16,207 bases of DNA from a bacterium (GTDB taxonomy: Bacteria; RBG-13-66-14). Shown here one piece after another: positions 1-6,359 of this stretch (its first letter is position 1; each line of letters starts with the position of its first letter). A program made the translations under genes and the position numbers. Location: positions 1 through 16,207 of the forward strand of contig DATKYS010000011.1 in the NCBI GenBank assembly GCA_035528375.1. Direction: 5' to 3'. The notes under the pieces were generated by a model, which was not told the origin of the DNA, made no database searches, and saw only the letters and a list, made by a program, of their open reading frames with translations.

Positions 1-245
1 CGGCGGCCCGCGGAGGGGCCGCCCTACGTCATCGCAGCGTGGCGCGGGATAGGGTGAGGGTTGCCGCATGTCCCCTCCCCCCTCTGGGGGGAGGGTTAGG
101 GAGAGGGGTAAACGCGGCGGGAAAGGATTCCCCGCCCTACGTCGGCGCACGACGGTTGACAACACGTAGGGGCGACCGTCCACGGTCGCCCGTGGGCCGA
201 CCTGAAGGTCGGCCCCTACGTCATCGCAATTTGCGTCACACGGAA
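1..245. repeat. Intergenic REP-like array 1
   Basis: No gene is seen before the peptidase at 300. The stretch holds GTAG-headed hairpin units at 2-27 (minus orientation, ends CTAC), 116-140 (minus, one base short), 166-191 (plus) and 194-219 (minus). A second-family C/G hairpin lies at 73-95: a perfect 10-bp stem with a TCT loop, followed by G-triplets. The short reading frames through it are made of repeat sequence and have no protein character. Confidence 0.8.
166..219. repeat. REPIN-like inverted pair of 26-nt units
   Basis: Two hairpin units lie tail to tail. The first is GTAG at 166-169 plus a 10-bp stem (170-179 with 182-191, 2-nt loop). A 2-nt spacer follows. The second is a 10-bp stem (194-203 with 206-215) ending in CTAC at 216-219. 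The 26-2-26 layout is repeated exactly at 4299-4352 with different stem sequences. REPINs are known as inverted REP pairs moved by RAYT transposases; assigning this pair to that class is inference. Confidence 0.7.
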
Positions 246-263
246 CGGAGTCGCCCGCCGATG

Positions 264-272
264 TGCTAATAT
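264..272 (+). promoter_or_regulatory. Putative extended -10 promoter of the M1 peptidase
   Basis: TGC followed by TAATAT (267-272) is an extended -10 match about 28 nt before the ATG at 300. No good -35 box is visible at the usual distance. A similar GTGCTA core stands before two other genes in this window (4061-4069 and 12919-12927, minus strand). Confidence 0.4.
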
Positions 273-299
273 GACCTCGGACGAAACCGGAGGTTTGCC

Positions 300-2543
300 A
301 TGCGTCACGTACTTCTTACCGTCATGCTCCTGGCCGCCCTGGCGGCGGCCCACCCGCCCATCGAGCCCGCCGACCCCCAGGACTGGTGGAACCAGGTTCT
401 GGCCTCGCGCGCCATCAAGGCCGCGGAGGGACTCCCGCCGCCCACCGAGGAGGACGTCTCCTACCACACCATCGGTTACGACATCTCCCTGACCCTCGAC
501 CCCGGCGGCTCGCCGCTCATCACCAGCCCCGACACGCGGACGGACCTGCAAATCGTCAGCGACCAGGACGGCCTGACCCAGGTCGTCCTGGACCTGGTGG
601 ACCTGACCGTGGACTACGTTCTGGAGAACGGCTCCCCCTGCTCCTACACCTACTCCGACGACCTGTTGACGGTCACCCTGAACGCCCCCCTGGACACCGG
701 TGAGGAGACCTCCATCTCCGTCTCCTACCACGGCGACCCCACGGACGGGATGTGGTACGAGACCGACAACGGCGGGATCGTGTACACCTGCGGTTGCCCC
801 GACGTCACCCGCAACTGGTTCCCCTGCCGCGACTGGAACTTCGAAAAGGCGCCCTCGACCACCGTCGTCACCATCGGAACGGCCTACGACGTGACCTCGA
901 ACGGGCACAAGGTCTCCGACGAGTCGGTGGGCGGCGGACAGCACCGTGTGACCTTCCAGACCCGGGACCCCATCGCGCCCTACCTCATCATGCTCTCGGC
1001 CACGGACTACTCGCACTACCGCAGGCACTTCTACGGCGACGCCGACATCCCCATTGATTACTACGTCTACCCCGGCATGGAGGAAGACGCCCACGCCGAC
1101 TTCGATTACACGGTGCCGACCTGCATGGGGGTGTACGAGGATCTCTTCGGGAGCTACCCCTTCGAGCGGGCGGGGTACTGCGTGAGCCCCCTGCCCTACG
1201 GCGGGATGGAGCACCAGACCTGCATCTCGCTGTTGGCCTCCCTGGTGAACGGCTCCGGCGTGAACTACATCATCTTCGTCCACGAGATGTCGCACCAGTG
1301 GTGGGGCGACGCGGTCACCGCCCACACCTGGAAGGAGTGCTGGCTCAACGAGGGGTTCGCCAGCTACTGCGAGGTCATCTACGACGAGGACCAGGATGGC
1401 GACGAGGGGCGCCGCGCCCGGCTGTTGATCCACCGTAACCGCTACAACGCCGGCGACTACGGAAACCGCTCGCCCATCTACGACCCCGACCCCATCTTCG
1501 GCTACCTGCCATATTACAAGGGCTCCTGGGTCTTGAACATGCTGCGGCACCTCATGGGCGACGGCGATTTCTACGCCTGCCTGGCCGACTACCAGGCCGA
1601 CCGTCGCTACTCCTGGGCCACCACCGGGATTCTCAAGGACAACACCGAGGACTTCTGGGACGGCAACGAGCACCACACCGATTCCGACATGGACTGGTTC
1701 TTCGACCAGTGGGTGTACCAGGCGGGCCACCCCGAGTTCGAGTGGTGGTGGTGGACCTCCGGCTCCGGCCCCGACACCGTCCTCCACCTGCACCTCGATC
1801 AGGTCCAGTCCACCGACCGCGACACGCCCTACGTCTTCGAGGTGCCGGTGGATTTCGGCGTGGACTACGCCTCGCGCTCCGACGAGGTCGTCACCGTGTG
1901 GATGGACGAGCGGAGCCAGGAGTTCTCCTTCGACCTGGACGACGACGTGGAATCCGTCGAGCTCGACCCAGGTTACTGGCTGCTGTGCGATTCCGATGAT
2001 TGCACGGCGGTGGACCGGGCCGAGGCGCAGGTGAGCGCGGCGGGGGACGGCCTGTTGGTCAACTGGGAGACGGGGGGCGACGTGCTGGGGGTGGAGCTCT
2101 ACCGGCGGGACGGCCTGGGCGAGACGAAGCTCCACGAGTGGCTGCTGCCGGCCTCGGGGCGTTTTCTGGACCGGTCGCTGCCCGGGTCGGGGAGCTACTC
2201 CTACCGCCTGGTGGCCCACGCGGCCGACGGACTGTACCTGGAGTTCACCGCCGGGCCCGCGGACTGGCTCGTCCCCGGCGAGCCGCTGGCGATGGCCGAG
2301 CCGTACCCGAACCCCGCCGCGACGGCGGTCACCATCGGCTTCAACCTGCCCGAGGGCGGACCGGTGGAATTAAACGTTTACGACCTGGCGGGCCGGCGGG
2401 TGGCGACGCTCGTCGAGGGGGAGCTGGCAGCGGGGCGGCACGAAGTTTCTTGGGATACGGAGGGTTTCCCGGCCGGGGTGTACCTCGTGCGCCTGGCGAC
2501 GGATAACGGGTCGCTCACGCGGCGTCTGGTCGTCGCGCGGTAA
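300..2543 (+). CDS. Secreted M1-family zinc metallopeptidase with C-terminal sorting tail
   Basis: A predicted exported zinc aminopeptidase of the M1 (gluzincin) family. Residues 1-17 form a signal peptide (MRHVL, hydrophobic core, Ala-rich end). The zinc site is HEMSH at 328-332 plus E351 in NEGFASY, the HEXXH-x18-E spacing of M1. The likely catalytic Tyr is Y405 in PYYKG. The exopeptidase signature GxMEN reads GGMEH (301-305), so the last residue is changed. An FN3-like stretch covers about 573-655. Residues 667-747 match a Por-secretion/FlgD-Ig-like tail (YPNP, VYDLAGRRV, GVYLVRL), known to direct or anchor exported proteins in the FCB group. The ATG at 300 is preceded by GGAGG at 289-293. 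Hairpins of the downstream array begin 8 nt after the TAA. Substrate is unknown; an endopeptidase role is possible. Confidence 0.93.
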   Translation: MRHVLLTVMLLAALAAAHPPIEPADPQDWWNQVLASRAIKAAEGLPPPTEEDVSYHTIGYDISLTLDPGGSPLITSPDTRTDLQIVSDQDGLTQVVLDLVDLTVDYVLENGSPCSYTYSDDLLTVTLNAPLDTGEETSISVSYHGDPTDGMWYETDNGGIVYTCGCPDVTRNWFPCRDWNFEKAPSTTVVTIGTAYDVTSNGHKVSDESVGGGQHRVTFQTRDPIAPYLIMLSATDYSHYRRHFYGDADIPIDYYVYPGMEEDAHADFDYTVPTCMGVYEDLFGSYPFERAGYCVSPLPYGGMEHQTCISLLASLVNGSGVNYIIFVHEMSHQWWGDAVTAHTWKECWLNEGFASYCEVIYDEDQDGDEGRRARLLIHRNRYNAGDYGNRSPIYDPDPIFGYLPYYKGSWVLNMLRHLMGDGDFYACLADYQADRRYSWATTGILKDNTEDFWDGNEHHTDSDMDWFFDQWVYQAGHPEFEWWWWTSGSGPDTVLHLHLDQVQSTDRDTPYVFEVPVDFGVDYASRSDEVVTVWMDERSQEFSFDLDDDVESVELDPGYWLLCDSDDCTAVDRAEAQVSAAGDGLLVNWETGGDVLGVELYRRDGLGETKLHEWLLPASGRFLDRSLPGSGSYSYRLVAHAADGLYLEFTAGPADWLVPGEPLAMAEPYPNPAATAVTIGFNLPEGGPVELNVYDLAGRRVATLVEGELAAGRHEVSWDTEGFPAGVYLVRLATDNGSLTRRLVVAR

Positions 2544-2580
2544 GATGCCCCCTCCCCCCTCTGGGGGGAGGCGCGCCTAC

Positions 2581-2627
2581 GGGCTAGGGTGAGGGTCGGG
2601 ATTGAGAACGTAGAAAACACGGCGGCC
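2581..2627. repeat. 47-bp direct repeat, copy 1
   Basis: Identical to 2915-2961. It joins the G-triplet tail of a second-family hairpin to the start of a GTAG-type unit through a linker containing GAACGTAG. Two linked elements therefore appear to have been copied as one block. Confidence 0.8.
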
Positions 2628-2709
2628 CGTAGAAGGGCCGCCCTACGTCATCGTAACGGGCGCGGATCGGGGTGAGGGGTGTAGCGGTCCCCTCTCCCTC
2701 TTAGGGAGA

Positions 2710-2735
2710 GGGTTAGGGTGAGGGTAAGGGTCGGG
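2710..2735 (+). other. G-quadruplex motif in a repeat tail
   Basis: Five GGG runs lie at 2710-2712, 2716-2718, 2722-2724, 2728-2730 and 2733-2735, separated by TTA, TGA, TAA and TC. This fits the canonical G3N1-7 quadruplex pattern on the plus strand. Similar four-run motifs occur at 2581-2600 and 2915-2934. Confidence 0.55.
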
Positions 2736-2914
2736 AACGTGAATGCGGCGGCCCCCGGCCCCCCTCTCCCCGTGGGAGAGGGGATGGGGGTGAGGGCTGC
2801 CTTAGAAAAAAGCGGCGGGGATGGGAATCCCCGCCCTACGTCCATCCGCCGCGAATCCGACCCGTAGGGGCCGACCTTCAGGTCGGCCCGCGGTCTCCCT
2901 CTCCCCGTGGGAGA

Positions 2915-2961
2915 GGGCTAGGGTGAGGGTCGGGATTGAGAACGTAGAAAACACGGCGGCC
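2915..2961. repeat. 47-bp direct repeat, copy 2
   Basis: Exact copy of 2581-2627. The flanks diverge at both ends: the unit after this copy is the long 39-nt form, and the one after copy 1 is the short 26-nt form. Confidence 0.8.
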
Positions 2962-3054
2962 TGCGGAGGACTCGTCCTACGGGGTCGCCCTACATTTTGG
3001 CGAAATCGGGCGGGTGTGGACACCCGCCCCTACGTACATCCGCCGCCCGAAAGC

Positions 3055-3294
3055 CTAAACCGACGGTTCGCCCCCGGCGGGCGGCTTCGGCGACTCGACC
3101 TCAAAGGTCGCCAGCGTGGCCCGGTCGAAATCCTCCGGCAGGGCGAAACTCTTCAGGTACTCCTCGGTTATCCGCTTCAGGTTGGCCAGCGCCTCCCCGT
3201 AGGTGGCACCCTGGCACATGGTGCCCACCTCGGGGCAGCGGGCCAGCCACGCCGCACTCCGGCGGTGGATGACGGCGGACAGCGTGACGCCCAT
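3055..3294 (-). CDS. HicB-family antitoxin-like protein (orphan)
   Basis: A 79-residue protein resembling the partial RNase-H-like fold of HicB antitoxins and HicB-like solo proteins. Features seen are an N-terminal strand (VTLSAVIHRR), a WLARCPEVGT segment matching the family's typical Trp...CPEL pattern, and the helix TYGEALANLKRITEEYL. HicB proteins normally neutralise the HicA mRNA interferase. No HicA-like frame (a roughly 60-residue double-stranded-RNA-binding fold) is visible on either side: 98 nt of non-coding DNA lie upstream and repeats lie downstream. No C-terminal DNA-binding domain is present. The ATG start has GAGG about 8 nt upstream. It is probably a solo HicB-like protein or a remnant of a TA pair. 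Confidence 0.75.
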   Translation of the reverse strand: MGVTLSAVIHRRSAAWLARCPEVGTMCQGATYGEALANLKRITEEYLKSFALPEDFDRATLATFEVESPKPPAGGEPSV

Positions 3295-3392
3295 CGGAAA
3301 CCTCGCTCTCGGATAGGGGTATCGTTCAGTTTCTAAAGCGGCCTTCCGCGGAGCGGTCGCGCTCTACCCGTGTCTTTTCCCGCGAGCGTGGC

Positions 3393-3899
3393 CTAGAACC
3401 CCGCCTTGATGACTCCCCAGCTCACCTCTTCGACGGCCTGGTCGAACTCGATCGTGATGCGGAAGCGGTGGTAAATCATCTCCAGAATGCCTTCGTCCTC
3501 GTCGAGATACTTGTGGTAGAGCAGGCGGTAGATGTCCGTGTTCGTCACCCAGGTTTCGAGGTCGGTCCCGTTGTCGTTCATCCACCGCACTTCGATGAGG
3601 AGGTTGCCCACGCCGTCGTAGCGGAAGGGCGTGAAACCGGGGATGTCGAACAACTCGTCGGCGACGGCGTCGAGGATGAGGGGGTCCTGCTCGGAGACGA
3701 GCGCGGGCTCGTTGCCGTCGTAGTTGCCCGAGAAGGAGCTGGTGAGCTCGTCCAGCGATGTGTGGCAGAGCTTCATCTGGAATGCGTTGAACTGGGCGTT
3801 CATGGCGTCGTCGTCCGCCTGGTAGGCGACGCCGGTGATGGTCCCCGGGGCGCCTATCTCGTAATTGCGTACCAGGTCCTGGACGCGGTAGGAGTTCAC
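3393..3899 (-). CDS. Mature domain of a secreted beta-rich protein (split by in-frame TGA)
   Basis: A 168-codon frame beginning at a GTG that directly follows an in-frame TGA (3900-3902). The start of this piece (VNSYRVQ, then EIGAPGTITGVAY) and its middle (PFRYDGVGNLLIEVRW) resemble a secreted beta-sandwich domain common in proteins that carry Por-type sorting tails. In those proteins the same opening follows a signal peptide and a VxIG...PF stretch. Here exactly such a piece lies upstream in the same frame (3903-4016). No Shine-Dalgarno motif is obvious before the GTG, so this is probably the body of one 206-residue protein interrupted by a single codon. No other stop occurs until TAG at 3393. 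Molecular function is unknown and an extracellular location is likely. No sorting tail is present. Confidence 0.65.
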   Translation of the reverse strand: MNSYRVQDLVRNYEIGAPGTITGVAYQADDDAMNAQFNAFQMKLCHTSLDELTSSFSGNYDGNEPALVSEQDPLILDAVADELFDIPGFTPFRYDGVGNLLIEVRWMNDNGTDLETWVTNTDIYRLLYHKYLDEDEGILEMIYHRFRITIEFDQAVEEVSWGVIKAGF

Positions 3900-4016
3900 T
3901 CACCCGCCGCAGAACGGCAGGGCGCAGCCGGCGTCCATCTCGCCGATGACGACCTCTTCGGCCGCCGCGGGGGCGCCCAGCGCGGTCAGTAGCAGAAGCA
4001 CCGGCAATCGTTTCAC
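3900..4016 (-). pseudogene. Signal-peptide fragment, in frame with 3393-3899, ending in TGA
   Basis: From GTG at 4016 the frame encodes 38 residues. These are MKRLPVLLLLTALGAPAAA (a clear signal peptide), then EEVVIGEMDAGCALPFCGG, then TGA at 3900-3902, immediately followed in frame by the 168-codon frame. GGGGAGAA lies just upstream of the GTG and an extended -10 box at 4061-4069. Translation initiation therefore belongs here and not at the internal GTG. Other genes in the window end in TGA, so general TGA reassignment is unlikely. A nonsense mutation, a sequencing or assembly error, or readthrough remain possible. Confidence 0.65.
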
Positions 4017-4041
4017 TGGTTCTCCCCGTCGTGAAAGGTGC

Positions 4042-4056
4042 ATCGTTTTCAACGAT
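4042..4056 (-). promoter_or_regulatory. Inverted repeat just after the -10 box
   Basis: ATCGTT-TTC-AACGAT is a perfect 6-bp inverted repeat with a 3-nt loop. It lies at the expected transcription start of the interrupted secreted-protein gene, between its -10 box (4061-4066) and Shine-Dalgarno sequence. It could be an operator or a 5' UTR hairpin. Confidence 0.4.
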
Positions 4057-4060
4057 AGTA

Positions 4061-4069
4061 ATTATAGCA
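4061..4069 (-). promoter_or_regulatory. Extended -10 promoter of the interrupted secreted-protein gene
   Basis: On the minus strand this reads TGC-TATAAT, a perfect -10 hexamer with an extended TGn, about 45 nt before the GTG at 4016. The -35 region is weak, as expected for extended -10 promoters. An intact promoter suggests that loss of the gene, if real, is recent. Confidence 0.55.
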
Positions 4070-4084
4070 CCTTCGGGGCCGTTT

Positions 4085-4691
4085 CGTCGGGGCGGGTCTA
4101 CATCAGCGGAGAGGCGCGCCTGCGGACCGGGGTGGGGGCTTCTGCGTATCCCCTCCCCCTCTGGGGGGAGGTTAGGGAGGGGAGTGAAGCGAAACCGGCG
4201 GGGTTTAGAAGCCCCGCCCTACATTTGGGGTTCAATTGAAAACGGGCGGGTGAGGACACCCGCCCCTACGGGTTGGTTGTGAATCGCGAATCAACCTTGT
4301 AGGGGCCGACCTTTAGGTCGGCCCGCGGGCGGACCTGAAGGTCCGCCCCTACGCCAGCGCAAAACGCGGCGGCCCGCGGAGGGACCGCCCTACATCATCC
4401 CAATTGCAGGGCGTGGTACGGGGTGAGGGGCGATACGTCCCCCTCTCCCTTCTAGGGAGAGGCTCGCCTACGGGTTGGGGTGAGGGTAAAATCGCCTAGT
4501 GCAGGAGCCCCCGCCCTACGTTCCCCCTCCCCCTCCGGGGGGAAGCGCGCTTACGGGCCGGGGTGGGGGGTAAAAAACGGCTGGCGGGTGTTGATACCCG
4601 CCCCTACGATGGCAACGTACGATTCCAAAACGTTGGGCGGCCCCGTGGGACGAGTCCCCTGCGGGCCGCCGCGATTAAAAAAGCGGCGGGG
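4085..4691. repeat. Intergenic REP-like and G-rich hairpin array 3
   Basis: No credible gene. GTAG/CTAC units lie at 4197-4222, 4244-4269, 4299-4324 (plus), 4327-4352, 4368-4393 (imperfect stem), 4582-4607 and 4632-4670 (plus, long form, head mutated to GTTG). The rest are in minus orientation, and a decayed half-unit ends with CTAC at 4516-4519. Second-family C/G hairpins lie at 4152-4171, 4442-4462 and near 4523-4543 (imperfect). Next to the 3' end of the 261-residue gene is CCGCCGC/GCGGCGG (4666-4672 with 4683-4689) with a T-rich loop on the minus strand. This is a hairpin, but not a standard terminator, because the T-run is inside the loop. Confidence 0.8.
4299..4352. repeat. REPIN-like inverted pair of 26-nt units, copy 2
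   Basis: GTAG (4299-4302) is followed by a 10-bp stem (4303-4312 with 4315-4324), a 2-nt spacer, a second 10-bp stem (4327-4336 with 4339-4348) and CTAC at 4349-4352. The total length of 54 bp and the 26-2-26 arrangement equal those of 166-219, although three of the four stems differ in sequence. Confidence 0.7.
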
Positions 4692-5477
4692 TCAACCGCT
4701 CAGGCGGCCGAGCACCCGACTTTCCACCCACCGGAGCTGGTCCAGGCCGAACCGGGCGTCGTCCTTCTTTTCGGGAAAGTCCTCCACGGTGGCCTGGAAG
4801 GCGTCCACGGCATTATCGTAAATTTCCCTCCCGACCGCGTCTCCGGCGGCCATGCGGGCCAGGCCCAGGTAGCCGTGGCCGAGGACGACCGAAAAATCGC
4901 CCCCCGAGGCGCACTCCGCGACGGCGCCGGATTCCCGCGCGTTCTTCACCGCGTAGTCCAGGGATTTCTCGAAATCCTCCCGGGCGGCGGTCGCATTCCC
5001 CAGCGACAGGGCGTGCATCCCGCAGGCCCAGTGGGCCATGGAGAATGGCCCGGCGGCCTTCTTCAATTCCCCCCGCCAGGCGACGCAGCGCCGGGCGAGC
5101 TCCAGGCCCTTTTCGAAGTGGCGCCGCTCGCGGGGCTCCTCGTCCCCCGGCCAGCACTCGGCCAGATTCGCCGACAGGTTGTAACTCATCATGTTGGCGT
5201 AGTCGGTGCACTTGTCCCTCGTCTCCGCATCCCCGGCCGCGGCGGCCTGGCGCAGCCCCTCGGCGATGCCCTCCTCCACGACCTCCACCAGGCCGTCGAA
5301 GTTCTTGCCGTTCCAGTCCCGCATGCTGAAGGCCTGGTTGCAGAAGGCGTAGAGCTTGCGGCGCTCGAGGTCGTCGGGAAAACCCGCGACGAACTCGATC
5401 ACGGCCCGCGGGCCGCCCCGTTCCATCAGGCGCTTCATCTCCTCCCAGTGGTTCTCCGGGAACTCCTTCTCGGTCAT
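4692..5477 (-). CDS. Cytosolic paralog of the adjacent exported protein; unknown function
   Basis: A 261-residue protein of no family I recognise, likely mainly helical. It aligns along its length with the gene immediately upstream (5493-6335). In the best block (YNLSA..LAECWPGD..PRERRHFEKG, residues 99-124 here) 33 of 40 aligned residues are identical. Further shared pieces are GYLGLA, the motif D-DA-FG--QL near the C-terminus, and a start resembling FPE..WE..R.LM. It begins MTEKEFPE directly where the paralog's mature part begins and lacks a signal peptide, so it should stay in the cytosol. The ATG has GGAGGG just upstream. The gap to the upstream gene's stop is 15 nt, so the two are almost certainly co-transcribed from 6335 downward. 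TGA stop. Confidence 0.8.
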   Translation of the reverse strand: MTEKEFPENHWEEMKRLMERGGPRAVIEFVAGFPDDLERRKLYAFCNQAFSMRDWNGKNFDGLVEVVEEGIAEGLRQAAAAGDAETRDKCTDYANMMSYNLSANLAECWPGDEEPRERRHFEKGLELARRCVAWRGELKKAAGPFSMAHWACGMHALSLGNATAAREDFEKSLDYAVKNARESGAVAECASGGDFSVVLGHGYLGLARMAAGDAVGREIYDNAVDAFQATVEDFPEKKDDARFGLDQLRWVESRVLGRLSG

Positions 5478-5492
5478 CGTCCCTCCTTCGGG

Positions 5493-6335
5493 TTACTTCT
5501 CGCCGATGAATATGCCGCGGACCTTCTCCAGTTGCTCGATGCCGAATTGCGCATCATCGGCCATCTCGGGAAAATCCGCCGCCGTGCCCCGGAATGCCCC
5601 GAGGGCCCGGTAGTAGAGCACCGGCCCCATCGGGTCTTTTTGAATCCAGAGGGCCAGGCCCAGGTAGCCGTTGTTGAGAATCACGGTGAACTCGCCGCCG
5701 GGGACGCAGTCCGCCGGGAGGCCCTCCTCTACGGCGTACGTTTTCGAATACTCCAGGGCGGCGGCGAAGTCGCCCCGCGCCGATTCGACGTTCCACAGCG
5801 AGAGGTCGTGCATCCCCCGCGCCCAGTAGGCCAGCGAGAAGGCGAAGGGTCCTTTCCCCAGCTCCTCCCGCCAGGCCAGGCACCGGTCGGCGAGCTCGAC
5901 GCCCTTTTCGAAGTGGCGCCTCTCGCGGGGAAGGTCGTCGCCGGGCCAGCATTCGGCTAAATCCGCCGACAGGTTGTACGCCTCCACGTTGGCCCATTCG
6001 ACGAGCTCCCGCCGGGCGTCATCGTCGGCGGCGAGGTCCGCCTGTCTGAGCGCCTCCTCGATCCCCGCCTCGCCGACCGTCACCAGGTCGTCCAGGTTCT
6101 TGCCCGCCCATTCGCGGTAGGCGAAGGCGGGTCGTGCGAAACCGAAGAGCGCGAGGCGCTCCGCCGGGTCGGCGAAGCCCGCGACGTACCCGACGACCGC
6201 CTCGACGCCGCCGGTCTTCATCAGCCCCCTGAGCGTCTCCCACTCGCCCTCGGGGAAGGACGCCTCCGCGCCGACGTCCTGGGCCGGGGCTCCGAAAAGG
6301 AACAGGGTGCACAGAATCGCGACCGCCGTCTTCAT
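5493..6335 (-). CDS. Exported member of a tandem paralog pair; unknown function
   Basis: A 280-residue protein with a signal peptide (MKTAVAILCTLFLFGAPA, likely cleaved near residue 20-23). There is no lipobox Cys, so a soluble periplasmic or secreted protein is expected. The mature part matches the downstream 261-residue protein; the strongest block is YNLSADLAECWPGD..PRERRHFEKG (120-145). The Trp/Cys/Arg-rich core conserved between the copies suggests a functional site. The rest looks helical and could be a degenerate TPR-like solenoid, but I see no clear TPR consensus. The ATG at 6335 has AGAGG about 7 nt upstream. The gene is divergent from an HTH-TPR regulator, with 104 nt between the start codons, which makes local regulation plausible. 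Confidence 0.8.
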   Translation of the reverse strand: MKTAVAILCTLFLFGAPAQDVGAEASFPEGEWETLRGLMKTGGVEAVVGYVAGFADPAERLALFGFARPAFAYREWAGKNLDDLVTVGEAGIEEALRQADLAADDDARRELVEWANVEAYNLSADLAECWPGDDLPRERRHFEKGVELADRCLAWREELGKGPFAFSLAYWARGMHDLSLWNVESARGDFAAALEYSKTYAVEEGLPADCVPGGEFTVILNNGYLGLALWIQKDPMGPVLYYRALGAFRGTAADFPEMADDAQFGIEQLEKVRGIFIGEK

Positions 6336-6359
6336 CCAGACACCTCTCGTTGAACTCGT

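Larger units (their letters stand above)
2544..3054. repeat. Intergenic REP-like and G-rich hairpin array 2
   Basis: No credible gene. GTAG/CTAC hairpin units lie at 2621-2646 (minus), 2814-2839 (minus), 2864-2889 (plus), 2955-2993 (minus, long 39-nt form) and 3008-3033 (minus). Second-family C/G hairpins lie at 2551-2571, 2690-2712, 2761-2783 and 2897-2917; three of these are followed by spaced G-triplets. A 47-bp exact direct repeat is present at 2581-2627 and 2915-2961. The first hairpin begins 8 nt after the peptidase stop codon and could shape the 3' end of its mRNA, but no T-tract follows it. Confidence 0.8.

Noticed and set aside
216-2219. Long minus-strand open frame (667 codons) opposite the M1 peptidase
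   Set aside because: It is a mirror of a GC-rich gene. The product is Val/Gly/His-rich without family features, and the plus strand carries a full M1 domain.
2710-2735. Telomere-like GGGTTAGGG sequence
   Set aside because: It is part of an internal bacterial repeat tail with changing triplets; a quadruplex motif explains it better.
2544-3054. CRISPR array
   Set aside because: Repeats are palindromic, of several types, in both orientations and unevenly spaced, with no unique spacers of constant length and no cas genes.
3900-3902. Selenocysteine or reassigned TGA
   Set aside because: Several genes here end in TGA, no selenoprotein family is recognised, and no clear SECIS-type hairpin was identified just downstream.
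4666-4689. Intrinsic terminator after the 261-residue gene
   Set aside because: The T-run lies within the hairpin loop, not after the stem.
4563-5960. Plus-strand open frame of 465 codons opposite the paralog pair
   Set aside because: It starts inside repeats, spans two real minus-strand genes and their gap, and shows no domain.
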